From Botryococcus braunii (Eukaryota; Chlorophyta; Trebouxiophyceae): a stretch of DNA of 12,500 nt. The stretch lies in contig MVGU01001623.1 in the NCBI GenBank assembly GCA_002005505.1, positions 27,501-40,000 of the forward strand, read 5' to 3'. Within the stretch, counting starts at the first letter, position 1, and each line of letters opens with the position of its first letter. This document shows positions 1 to 7,477 of the stretch, in pieces. A program made the translations under genes and the position numbers. The notes under the pieces were generated by a model. It saw only the letters and a program-made list of their open reading frames with translations. It did not search any database and was not told the origin of the DNA.

Positions 1-67
1 TGACACGCACACAATGGGTTATGTGAAAATTAAGCCCCATCCGTCCCCACACAACGCCTTCAACCAA

Positions 68-68
<1 letters not shown>
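1..68. other. Unassigned sequence at the left edge
   Basis: Short non-repetitive stretch before the first microsatellite. No exon is visible. If the minus-strand permease gene continues leftward, this is probably intron. Confidence 0.4.
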
Positions 69-606
<538 letters not shown>

Positions 607-986
607 AAGGGGGGGGTAGGTTGGTGAGCAAATGATTCCAGATATCTGTGCCAACATGCAGGCGTGGAAGCTTCCATATGTGTGCACAAGCGCACATGTT
701 GCACATGCATGTGATGTGCATACGAGAATATGGGTAACTTAAGATATTTGATATCTGTGGCACTGTGTTTCAGAATGCCATGTTCATTGGCGTCTCTGTC
801 CATCTCCGTAAGAAACACAGGCGCAACTTCCGTATTCCTTAGCTTTTACTACCCACGGATACATCATACAGCTTACAATACTTCAGGCTATTCTCATAAT
901 ATATTTCCTAGGGTAAGTGTTCTCGCAAGAAGGAGGGGCCAGGATACTGCCACTAACTTACCAGTGGATGATGTTGGTATCAATAC
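607..986 (-). other. Probable intron of the permease gene; no exon recognised
   Basis: This follows the donor at 986-981 of the 987-1129 exon on the minus strand. I looked for the expected next AUX1/LAX segment (the conserved block after TM5 with a Tyr-Phe-Thr-Gly-like motif) in all three minus frames and did not find it. Short open stretches at 730-830 have no family resemblance. The rest of the gene is probably left of the window. Confidence 0.45.
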
Positions 987-1129
987 CCTTCTGTGCGCTA
1001 ACACCCACAATGAACCATGTTGTGAAAGTGGTGCCCAGCAGGCCGATGATGTTGATGATACGGAAGTGCCTAAATGACGGGAGAAGCGGTGTCAGCATCA
1101 TTACAGCACCCCAGATGATGGCCCAGGTC
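987..1129 (-). CDS. AUX1/LAX-like permease, exon covering TM4 and TM5
   Basis: This internal exon belongs to an amino-acid/auxin permease of the AAAP family, AUX1/LAX branch. Known family members are plasma-membrane proton symporters. The 47 codons open with Thr-Trp-Ala-Ile-Ile-Trp-Gly-Ala and continue Pro-Ser-Phe-Arg-His-Phe-Arg, then Gly-Leu-Leu-Gly-Thr-Thr-Phe-Thr-Thr-Trp-Phe. This follows plant AUX1 residue by residue through TM4 (ending Ile-Pro-Ser-Phe-His-Asn-Tyr-Arg) and TM5 (Gly-Leu-Gly-Met-Thr-Thr-Tyr-Thr-Ala-Trp-Tyr). The acceptor is CAG at 1132-1130, and one base completes a split Arg codon begun in the exon ending at 2823. The best donor is GTATTG at 986-981, after a Ser-Ala-Gln-Lys ending. 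An apparent methionine upstream of 1129 is intronic. The match is remembered family knowledge, not a search result. The substrate cannot be read from this fragment. Confidence 0.78.
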
Positions 1130-1217
1130 CTGCATGGAGCCACACCTCCAGTCGCACAGCACTCCAAAAGGGTTCTGCTTCACGTAGCTTGAGAGGAGCA
1201 TTCCAGTTCTGCTTCAG

Positions 1218-1237
1218 ATCCCGTAGCTTTACGGGAT
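1218..1237. other. Perfect 8-bp hairpin in an intron
   Basis: Arms ATCCCGTA (1218-1225) and TACGGGAT (1230-1237) enclose a GCTT tetraloop. It sits at the second member of a short direct repeat: a GTTCTGCTTCA...CGTAGCTT pattern occurs near 1171-1190 and again near 1206-1229. No function can be assigned. Confidence 0.6.
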
Positions 1238-1274
1238 GGCCTAGGCTTGCCTTACACTTCTAGTAAACCTCTGA

Positions 1275-1439
1275 TGGTACAATCGTTTCAAGATTTGCAA
1301 GCAGGCGCCGCAAGGTATACAACAGAAGAATGCAAGGATTGATGGTGAGGAAGTCTTGGACTATGTGGTAGATCGGCTAACGGACGATGAGAACCCAGAC
1401 GCCAAGAAACACACAGCGCAGAAGGAAAAGCAAAAGTAA
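1275..1439 (+). CDS. Candidate terminal exon of an unknown plus-strand gene
   Basis: There are 54 open codons between an in-frame TGA (1272-1274) and a TAA (1437-1439). The translation has protein-like composition, with a run Gly-Glu-Glu-Val-Leu-Asp-Tyr-Val-Val-Asp-Arg-Leu-Thr-Asp-Asp-Glu-Asn, followed by a basic tail rich in Lys and Gln that ends at the stop. An AAG or CAG acceptor near 1300-1303 could open it. No methionine begins it, so it would have to be a 3' exon. It lies antisense within the inferred permease intron 2822-1130. I recognise no family. It could equally be a chance open frame or a retrocopy fragment. Confidence 0.22.
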   Translation, partial: WYNRFKICKQAPQGIQQKNARIDGEEVLDYVVDRLTDDENPDAKKHTAQKEKQK

Positions 1440-1643
1440 AAGCACACATAAGACCAACAAATTACAAAAATGTTATAGGGAAACTAGCAACATGTGTGTA
1501 CCCACACCACTTGCTCAGCAATGCAAGAGACACACAAGACGGTTTGAAGAGTCGACATCTAGAGTACAGTTGGATGGATATCCACTTCACATGCAATTAT
1601 CAGAAACTTAGTTGTATTACTACGACGTTGTCACCTGACCTGC

Positions 1644-2325
<682 letters not shown>

Positions 2326-2822
2326 CTAGCAACATTAGCACAGATGTGGCGGGATACAGTGCTTGGACACAACAGCACAGGGAGCATGTGTCATTGTCGG
2401 GAGACGGTTCCTCCTGCCTGGACACAGCATCTGAGTGAAGCTCTGACATCATGCTGATATGGAGAGAAACAAGGTCTACCCATGGTCTCTCTTGAAGAAA
2501 ATCGTGATACCCCAACAGGAGAGTTTAAAGCATGGTAACAAATACGGGACCGGGCATGATGGACGACCGTCTCTCACAATGACACATGCTGCGTAGCAGA
2601 GTGCCCCTCGAGCTGCGACAGAAGAGGCAGCATTGACATTCACATACATAACTAGAAATACAGGTAATTAAAGAGACATACGTACAATGGAGCTTGCATA
2701 ATTCCAAGTAAACCCTTAAACAGACCTGGCTCTGAGGGTAAGAAGGGAGAATCACTCCAAAACTTTTCACTGCAAAGGAAATATTGTTGTTGGACACAAC
2801 TGTTGGAGGACAAATGACATAC
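2326..2822 (-). other. Intron of the permease gene, 5' portion
   Basis: This non-repetitive sequence lies between the donor GTATGT (2822-2817) and the microsatellite. Minus-strand open frames here simply run on from the exon past the donor and lose resemblance to the family at once. I see no exon in it. Confidence 0.55.
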
Positions 2823-2989
2823 CTCTTGTCAATGCTCTGTGTAATGTAGTAAGCATCTGCAGAGCTGGCCACCACCTGTGCAACGCAAGTTCCAAAGAGA
2901 GAAAGCCCGATGTTGACGACGACCAGTATGGCTGCCCATCGTCCCAACAAGTCCCCCATGACCCTGCCGCACCACATTCGCACCCCCAA
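2823..2989 (-). CDS. AUX1/LAX-like permease, exon covering TM3
   Basis: This is an internal exon of the same AAAP-family permease. Its strongest part reads Asp-Leu-Leu-Gly-Arg-Trp-Ala, then a hydrophobic helix with Val-Asn-Ile-Gly-Leu-Ser-Leu-Phe-Gly-Thr, and ends Ala-Tyr-Tyr-Ile-Thr-Gln-Ser-Ile-Asp-Lys-Arg. Plant AUX1 has Gly-Leu-Leu-Gly-Pro-Tyr-Trp, Asn-Cys-Thr-Phe-Leu-Leu-Phe-Gly and Tyr-Tyr-Ile-Asn-Asp-His-Leu-Asp-Lys-Arg at the matching places. The exon ends with two bases of the Arg codon before GTATGT, and the exon starting at 1129 supplies the third base, giving Asp-Lys-Arg-Thr-Trp as in AUX1. The 5' edge is uncertain. I placed it after AAG at 2992-2990 because that joins in phase 0 with the exon ending at 4325, but the acceptor has a poor pyrimidine tract. 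A CAG further in is an alternative and would need another small exon upstream. Confidence 0.75.
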
Positions 2990-3180
2990 CTTCACTTCTC
3001 AATCGTGCGCACGAATGTCGAGTTCCCTTACCGTCCATAGCGGGTTTACCTCTGTGAAGTACATGTATGCAGGAGTGACATTGGAAATTGCCAAAAGCAT
3101 AGGGTTCTCGTACATCCCTGTAGAACCAGTGGCTACAAACAGTGAAGATCCACTTGCAAACGCGCGCGCACGCGCGAACG

Positions 3181-3204
3181 CACAGACACACACACACACA
3201 CACC

Positions 3205-3260
<56 letters not shown>
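3181..3260. repeat. (CA)n microsatellite
   Basis: About 40 CA units with one CACCGACA interruption, preceded by an alternating CG-rich patch (about 3160-3178). It lies in the inferred intron between the exons at 2823-2989 and 4325-4429. Confidence 0.97.
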
Positions 3261-3261
<1 letters not shown>

Positions 3262-4324
3262 CACAACCACTGATCATAACAAACCATGTGCACGGAGCAA
3301 ATGAACAAAGATGACCAATGACTTTTTGCATCGTCGGATGGCATTGATTTTGACCACCAGGACCCTTGAGGTGCAATACGTTTCATGAGGTGCAGACAAA
3401 AAAGTGGAATTCAGTTTTTATCGCTGCCTTGATTCGGTTGTAAACATCTAGGATGAAAGTTTGCCTTCCATGTATATACTACCTAGCAATGTCCATGTTT
3501 GGGATTTAGGTCTGACAACAGTGGAGTCAGAACTGACAAGTAACCCCAACAGGAAAACCTCCACCAACAAGCAGCACGGCAAGAGCTCACTATGGTTTAT
3601 TAACACACTGTCTTATCAACTGCATATGACTGCAAATAAAGGTGGGAAGCATTGGAGTTTTATTCATATGTAACCCACAACTAATGATCATTGATGGTCA
3701 TGAAGGTGGAAAGTGATTGGTTGCCAACGCAGAGATAGCAACAAACGAGTAGGACAAAGGAAAGAGGAGCATACTCATGGTATTGGGTTATGACCCGCCT
3801 TTCGCCTGCCTCATTGTACCAGAGGCCTTTTTGGATCTGTGCAAGCCCAAGAGATGTCGCTTCCCTTTCATGCTTAATTCAAAAAAAAGGCCTCCTGCTG
3901 AGAGAGGTGGGGTCCGTTGTATCAGTAGCATGAGGGTCGAGTTTCCCAAGGGTTTGAAGACGCTTTGGTCACCATTTTTTCCAAACAGCTTGGTCTCTAT
4001 TTGCAGGAATTATCCAATCCTTAATGGACTGTGTATGAGTGAAGAATCCATTCTTCTTGGTCTCGACTCACAAACGATCAGTTGTATGGGTAGGAAAAAG
4101 AATCTAGCAAACACATGCTGCACTCCTTCTTACATTTGAATGCTTTATGATAATGTTGCTCAGCCGAAGGTGGAATACGGGGCGGCTGCAAGGAAGCCTG
4201 GACGAAATGTTCTTTCCCTCTCGGTAGTCCCGCTGCTGCAATCACTGCTGCATTGTCAAAAGAGGTGGATCCGTGAAGCTATGAGGTGGGTTCATTCCAG
4301 CAAACATTATGGATGGCTGCTTAC
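3261..4324 (-). other. Intron of the permease gene; no convincing exon
   Basis: Non-repetitive sequence between the microsatellite and the donor at 4324. A 120-codon plus-strand open frame (3777-4139) has an unstructured composition, several Cys and no motif I know. I treat it as chance. A shorter frame at 3461-3673 is equally uninformative. Confidence 0.5.
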
Positions 4325-4429
4325 CAAAATTGCCCGGCGCTCCAGATAGAGGGTAATCAAGAGGAACATTGTCCACAAAGAAATGAGCGCCACTCCCAGA
4401 GCAATCGGAAGCGCATATGCCAGTCCGGA
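4325..4429 (-). CDS. AUX1/LAX-like permease, exon covering TM2
   Basis: Exactly 35 codons, phase 0 at both ends, between acceptor TTTGCAG (ending 4430) and donor GTAAGC (4324-4319). The exon reads Ser-Gly-Leu-Ala-Tyr-Ala-Leu-Pro, then a hydrophobic helix, then Ser-Leu-Trp-Thr-Met-Phe-Leu-Leu-Ile-Thr-Leu-Tyr-Leu-Glu-Arg-Arg-Ala. This corresponds to the AUX1/LAX TM2 signature, where Ser-Gly-Ile-Val-Leu begins the helix and Ser-Trp-Thr-Ala-Tyr-Leu-Ile-Ser-Val-Leu-Tyr-Val-Glu-Tyr-Arg-Ala ends it. The Trp-Thr and Tyr-x-Glu-x-Arg-Ala positions are what point to AUX1/LAX rather than a generic amino-acid permease. The longer open frame around it (to 4600) extends into intron and should not be taken as protein. 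It lies upstream of the TM3 exon, in the order expected for one gene. Confidence 0.75.
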
Positions 4430-4798
4430 CTGCAAATGGTATAACAAAACGTAGACGTTCAGAGTTGTAGCATGTAATGAAGTTATGAGGCGTGCATGGA
4501 AGCAGCCCATCAATCCATTGCAAGCGCCACTCAATGTCCCCTTTCCAAGGGCATCCCATGGGCACACAGTAACATTCATGGCAACCAGATGTGCGGACAT
4601 TGGGGTGCATGCCTGGCAAGAGGATGTCTCGTTCGGGTGAAAATCAGAGTTGGCTTTGGCTTCCAGGTAAGCACATGCTACAGTTCCTTGGAATTCAAGT
4701 TGGTTTTCCCTTCACTAATGTTTAGTAGGAAGGTTTGGTTATGAAACACAAACATGACACGGGCATGCACAAGCGCAGTGTCGCCTGCGCACGCGCAC

Positions 4799-4800
<2 letters not shown>
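4430..4800 (-). other. Probable permease intron, no exon recognised
   Basis: Non-repetitive sequence upstream of the TM2 exon on the minus strand. Open frames are present on both strands, but none resembles TM1 of the family. Confidence 0.45.
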
Positions 4801-4890
<90 letters not shown>

Positions 4891-4927
4891 GAGAGAGAGG
4901 GGGGGGGAGAGAGAGAGAGGGGGGGGT
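4801..4927. repeat. (CA)n followed by GA and G-run microsatellite
   Basis: Forty-three CA units (4801-4886), then GA tracts separated by runs of seven or eight G. The ORFs over it are His-Thr or Cys-Val dipeptide runs. Confidence 0.97.
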
Positions 4928-5056
4928 GGGGGAGCGCGCAGGAGAGTTAAAAGGGGGGAGCAAGTGAGGGTGGAGCTTGTTGAAGAGAAGGTGGATGTAG
5001 AGGTTAAGTGAGCGGGAAGTGGGGAAGAGAGAGGGCGGTGGCGATCCAATCCGCAC

Positions 5057-5084
5057 CTTTGCAAAAGCATTTGGTAGGGTTAGC
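5057..5084 (-). CDS. Possible 28-base microexon for TM1 of the permease
   Basis: On the minus strand, acceptor GTGCAG (ending 5085) is followed by one base and nine codons reading Leu-Thr-Leu-Pro-Asn-Ala-Phe-Ala-Lys, then GTGCGG. AUX1/LAX TM1 contains Leu-Thr-Leu-Pro-Tyr-Ser-Phe-Ser-Gln just before the Ser-Gly that starts the TM2 block. The end is phase 0 and would join the phase-0 exon at 4429, with a gap of about three residues relative to AUX1. The match is short and GTGCGG is a weak donor, so coincidence is quite possible. Confidence 0.2.
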
Positions 5085-5101
5085 CTGCACATACATCGTT
5101 A

Positions 5102-5224
5102 CCCCTCAGTAATCTTGTGAATGACAGTCAAGCACCATTGGACATGGCAAGCTATTTCTAGCTTGGTTAAGACCTCCAGCTCATTAGTTTGGCCATGCAG
5201 AAAATCAGCCACGCGGGACTGAAG
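5102..5224 (-). CDS. Candidate exon, unknown protein
   Basis: Forty-one open codons follow a TTCCAG acceptor (ending 5225) and are closed by TAA at 5101-5099. The translation looks helical and protein-like: Leu-Gln-Ser-Arg-Val-Ala-Asp-Phe-Leu-His-Gly at the start, and His-Val-Gln-Trp-Cys-Leu-Thr-Val-Ile-His-Lys near the end. I do not recognise it. It may be the next exon of the unknown gene at 5533-5909, separated by the GT repeat at 5324-5412, but I could not establish a phase-consistent junction. Confidence 0.25.
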
Positions 5225-5322
5225 CTGGAAGTTGATGGATCCAGGTTATATCACTTGGCATGGGGGAACGTATGCACATGAATTCTGCTTGGAGATCTCA
5301 AAATTGTTAACTGACTGGCTGA

Positions 5323-5323
<1 letters not shown>

Positions 5324-5412
<89 letters not shown>
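5324..5412. repeat. (TG)n microsatellite
   Basis: About 44 uninterrupted TG units with unique sequence on both sides. Confidence 0.98.
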
Positions 5413-5415
<3 letters not shown>

Positions 5416-5532
5416 CAATGCCCTTCATAGCCTAGCTCATGCAATGGATCCACCACCAGTCACTTAACCAGAAGCACCCAGCATCTCAGGCAGTACTTTC
5501 CTGATTAGCGTTTCAAAGCGGTTGGAATGCAC

Positions 5533-5754
5533 TAGAATGCAGATCAAAGTCCACTGCTTTCACATGTGCGTCCAACCAAGGGAATGCAATCTCTGGTGGA
5601 AAGTCCCCAAAAGATTCAGGAATGGATTTCGCACATGATTTGGCCGATTTGAGAAGATGCTGTGAGAAGGAAGCCATCGATAGGTGTTCCTGCCTCACCA
5701 GTAAAAAAGGCTTTCCAGGTGTTCGAGCCTCGCGAGTCTGGGTTCCCCACGGCA
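5533..5754 (-). CDS. Candidate exon, unknown protein
   Basis: A minus-strand open stretch of about 74 codons from the acceptor AAACAG (ending 5755). It reads Pro-Trp-Gly-Thr-Gln early, Gly-Lys-Pro-Phe-Leu-Leu-Val-Arg-Gln-Glu-His in the middle, and Phe-Pro-Trp-Leu-Asp-Ala-His-Val-Lys-Ala-Val-Asp-Phe-Asp later. A phase-1 junction with the exon 5839-5909 is consistent. The frame ends in TGA (5515-5513). A different frame over about 5533-5470 looks more protein-like there (Arg-Phe-Glu-Thr-Leu-Ile-Arg-Lys-Val-Leu-Pro-Glu-Met-Leu), so either a missed splice site or a one-base frameshift lies near 5525-5535. No family recognised. Confidence 0.33.
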
Positions 5755-5838
5755 CTGTTTCAGAATTCAAAACGTTGTTGAGCTTGTCGTAGGAATTTCA
5801 TCATAATTCATGCGAAACATGGTTTAAGACGTGTTTAC

Positions 5839-5909
5839 CTCCAGGTCGGCCTGCCAACGGCGCAGCTACCTGCTTAGTTTGCGTCGCTGGAGTGGACCTC
5901 ACAATGAAG
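5839..5909 (-). CDS. Candidate short exon, unknown protein
   Basis: A 71-base open stretch between acceptor CTGTCCAG (ending 5910) and donor GTAAAC (5838-5833). It encodes Phe-Ile-Val-Arg-Ser-Thr-Pro-Ala-Thr-Gln-Thr-Lys-Gln and then a Pro/Gly-rich end. It finishes one base into a codon. The next acceptor, 84 bases on at 5755, supplies the other two in the only frame that stays open, which supports a real intron. Nothing identifies the protein. Confidence 0.3.
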
Positions 5910-6086
5910 CTGGACAGAGCACTCAAAGATTCCCTAGTTTACTTGCGACATCATCTTTTCTAATAGTCATCCAACGTCTGCTTAGTGAGGGTTGACACGG
6001 ACCTTACGTTCCGAGGAGTTATATCTTTGCAAACAAAAATTGGGGGTGGAAAGGAATGTAAAACTGGAACCAATTTTTAACAAAAT
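5910..6086. other. Unassigned spacer
   Basis: No ORF, repeat or hairpin of note. It could be intron between 6090-6257 and 5839-5909, but the splice phases tried do not agree. Confidence 0.4.
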
Positions 6087-6089
6087 TCA

Positions 6090-6257
6090 GTCATAGTCAG
6101 TCATATATTGCCAGCTTCTTTGTTTCAGCTTCCTCACGAATGCATCCGTACCGTTCTGAACGAGTTGGACGTCCGCAGGCTTCTTGACACTATCGTCACC
6201 TGCTGTAGGTGAAGGTGAAATCTTGCCCACCTTTGCACTAACTGAGTCCTCAGCCAT
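6090..6257 (-). CDS. Candidate N-terminal exon, unknown protein
   Basis: The ATG at 6257-6255 in a good AAATGG context begins a hydrophilic stretch, Met-Ala-Glu-Asp-Ser-Val-Ser-Ala-Lys-Val-Gly-Lys, rich in Ser, Asp and Lys. This is typical of a disordered N-terminus. The frame runs 56 codons to TGA (6089-6087), or could leave at GTGAGG near residue 45. AUX1-type proteins have acidic disordered N-termini, so it might be the first exon of the permease gene, but nothing in the sequence links them. The same frame is open upstream to about 6404, so another start is possible. Confidence 0.25.
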
Positions 6258-6632
6258 TTCAACTTCGCGAAGTACGAATGGACGGAATGCCAAGATAGGC
6301 TGTCGCCGACTCGTGGTTATCACGTCCCCAGAGCCCTGGACGTAGCGGGATCCCAATAAACAGATGACAAGAAAAGAAGTGTCGTTTTGCGTACATGAAT
6401 TCATCCCTAATCTTATTCAAAACAAGAACGGCCAGGGTAAGAAGAAATAACGTGCCGTAGCGTGGGAGCGGCGTGCCCTCACGTGCACAGAATCCCCGAC
6501 GCTGCTGCAAGTGGCAACCTTCCACTCCTTTGCAACACGAAGGCCGTCAGCTTACGGGTTCCGATGTTAAGCAGCAATCATCACAGGAACCCACAATGTA
6601 TCATTGCAAAGGTGCTGCACAAGGATGGTTCT
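6258..6632. other. Unassigned sequence with a minus-strand open frame
   Basis: A minus-strand frame (6525-6259) contains one hydrophobic run (Leu-Phe-Leu-Leu-Thr-Leu-Ala-Val-Leu-Val-Leu) near 6425-6460 that would suit a membrane helix. There are no supporting splice sites and no family resemblance. Confidence 0.35.
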
Positions 6633-6673
6633 GTGACCTAATGCACCGCCGCGGGCATTAGGTCACGCGGCGG
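6633..6673. repeat. Interlocked pair of inverted repeats (A-B-A'-B' order)
   Basis: Arm A is GTGACCTAATGC (6633-6644), with its exact reverse complement at 6655-6666. Arm B is CCGCCGCG (6646-6653), with its exact reverse complement at 6666-6673. The arms alternate rather than nest, so as RNA they could form an H-type pseudoknot of about 11 and 8 base pairs, or two competing hairpins. A GCACGTGC palindrome containing CACGTG follows at 6673-6680. The complementarity is exact. Any function is inference. Confidence 0.85.
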
Positions 6674-6763
6674 CACGTGCCGTCCTGCCTGTCCGCGCCT
6701 CCCTGGCAAGCGCAATGAAATTTGGGAATTCAAATTTGACCAGGTGGAACCCCAGTCTCCGGG

Positions 6764-6938
6764 AGGGCCGCCCCCCCCCCCCCCCCCCCTTTTCTTTTTT
6801 TCCGGTTCTCCCCAAGGATTCACGCGGTGCAATACAACACGTGCAGGTCTGCAGAAGGTGTCTTGCTGCTGTGTTTGGTTTTCCATCTCATCAGCCCTTT
6901 GGGCTCGGTTGATGTAATTCTTCTGCCTATAGAATAAG
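6764..6938 (+). mobile_element. 3'-end fragment of a LINE (non-LTR retrotransposon)
   Basis: This is recognised by comparison with the minus-strand LINE at 7251-8932. Both have GGCCGC leading into a long C run (here 6771-6789), a CCCTTTTC-like edge, and a spacer of about 100 bases. Then comes a TGTTTGG...CATCT stretch, a small hairpin (AGCCC, TTT, GGGCT at 6893-6905) and a GATGTAA word. Both end in the identical 21 bases at 6918-6938. No coding part is kept in recognisable form. The left boundary is approximate, since only the tail is shared. It faces the other copy tail-to-tail across 312 bases. Confidence 0.7.
6893..6905 (+). other. LINE 3'-tail hairpin, copy 1
   Basis: Five base pairs, AGCCC with GGGCT, around a TTT loop. 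It sits at the same place relative to GATGTAA and the element end as the hairpins at 7285-7297 and 10363-10377. In some LINE families a 3'-terminal stem-loop is what the reverse transcriptase recognises. That role is inferred here. Confidence 0.6.
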
Positions 6939-7250
6939 CTTCGTTCTACAAGAGTGGAGTAAAAGGACCAGCCCAATGTTCAAGGACCCAAACCACAATG
7001 TTTCAAGCTATGAGTCACACCCGGCGAGCGGCCAGCTGCCGACCCACAGCGGCAGCAATAATGAAACTGACCCGACGCATGACAAAATATCCCTCCACAT
7101 CTTCTTGAGCAATGATGCACCATATGGCTTGGGTCAAAAGCCCGTGGAGCCTTTGCAACAAGGCCAGCACATCAGCATGCAACCCATTCTTCCCTTCAAT
7201 CAACTGACCTAGGAAGACGAAGGGAGTTTAGGGCTCTCGCCCCCATCTTC
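6939..7250. other. Segment between two facing LINE tails
   Basis: 312 bases with one plus-strand frame (6976-7212, 78 codons, hydrophilic, His/Ser/Pro-rich) and one minus-strand frame (7203-7015, 62 codons, mostly helical-looking, ending Ala-Ala-Ala-Val-Gly-Arg-Gln-Leu-Ala-Ala-Arg-Arg-Val). Neither is recognised. It is either the old genomic insertion site between two insertions or a third decayed element. Confidence 0.4.
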
Positions 7251-7284
7251 CTTATTCTATAGGCAGAAGAAGTTATATCTGTCC

Positions 7285-7297
7285 TGCCACTAGGGCA
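7285..7297 (-). other. LINE 3'-tail hairpin, copy 2
   Basis: On the minus strand TGCC pairs with GGCA around the loop CTAGT. The loop is identical to that of the hairpin at 10363-10377, while the outer pair is T-A here and A-T there, a compensatory difference. It is followed by GATATAAC and the terminal 21 bases. Confidence 0.65.
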
Positions 7298-7477
7298 TCA
7301 TAAGATGTCCACAACACACGCACAAGCCGAAACTATGAAGAACGGGCCACAAGAGGTGGCCAAACGAATATCAAACAGAACGGAGCATGCTGCGCAATCG
7401 AAAAGGGGACGGGGGGATAGGGGGGGGGGGGGGCGGCCACAGACGTGGCTGCGGCCAAGTCACCGCACCGGTGTAAA

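Noticed and set aside
3030..3120. Minus-strand stretch with Asn-Val-Thr-Pro-Ala-Tyr-Met-Tyr-Phe-Thr resembling the AUX1 block after TM5
   Set aside because: It lies upstream of the TM3 exon, so the order is wrong, and the frame does not join either neighbour. Short chance similarity is more likely.
3777..4139. 120-codon plus-strand ORF
   Set aside because: No motif, irregular composition, no splice or promoter support, and it lies in the permease intron.
5256..5270. Plus-strand Trp-His-Gly-Gly-Thr resembling the AUX1 N-terminal Trp-His-Gly-Gly-Ser motif
   Set aside because: It is on the strand opposite to the permease exons, and the residues after it do not follow the family.
6550..6640. 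Words similar to the 5S rRNA internal promoter (CCGATGTTAAGC and AAGGATGG...GTGACC)
   Set aside because: The spacing is about twice that of 5S rRNA, and the 5' and 3' pairing regions are absent.
6918..7271. MITE or DNA transposon with 21-bp terminal inverted repeats
   Set aside because: Homology between the two sides continues outward through the hairpin and C run, and no target-site duplication flanks the arms. Two facing LINE ends explain it better.
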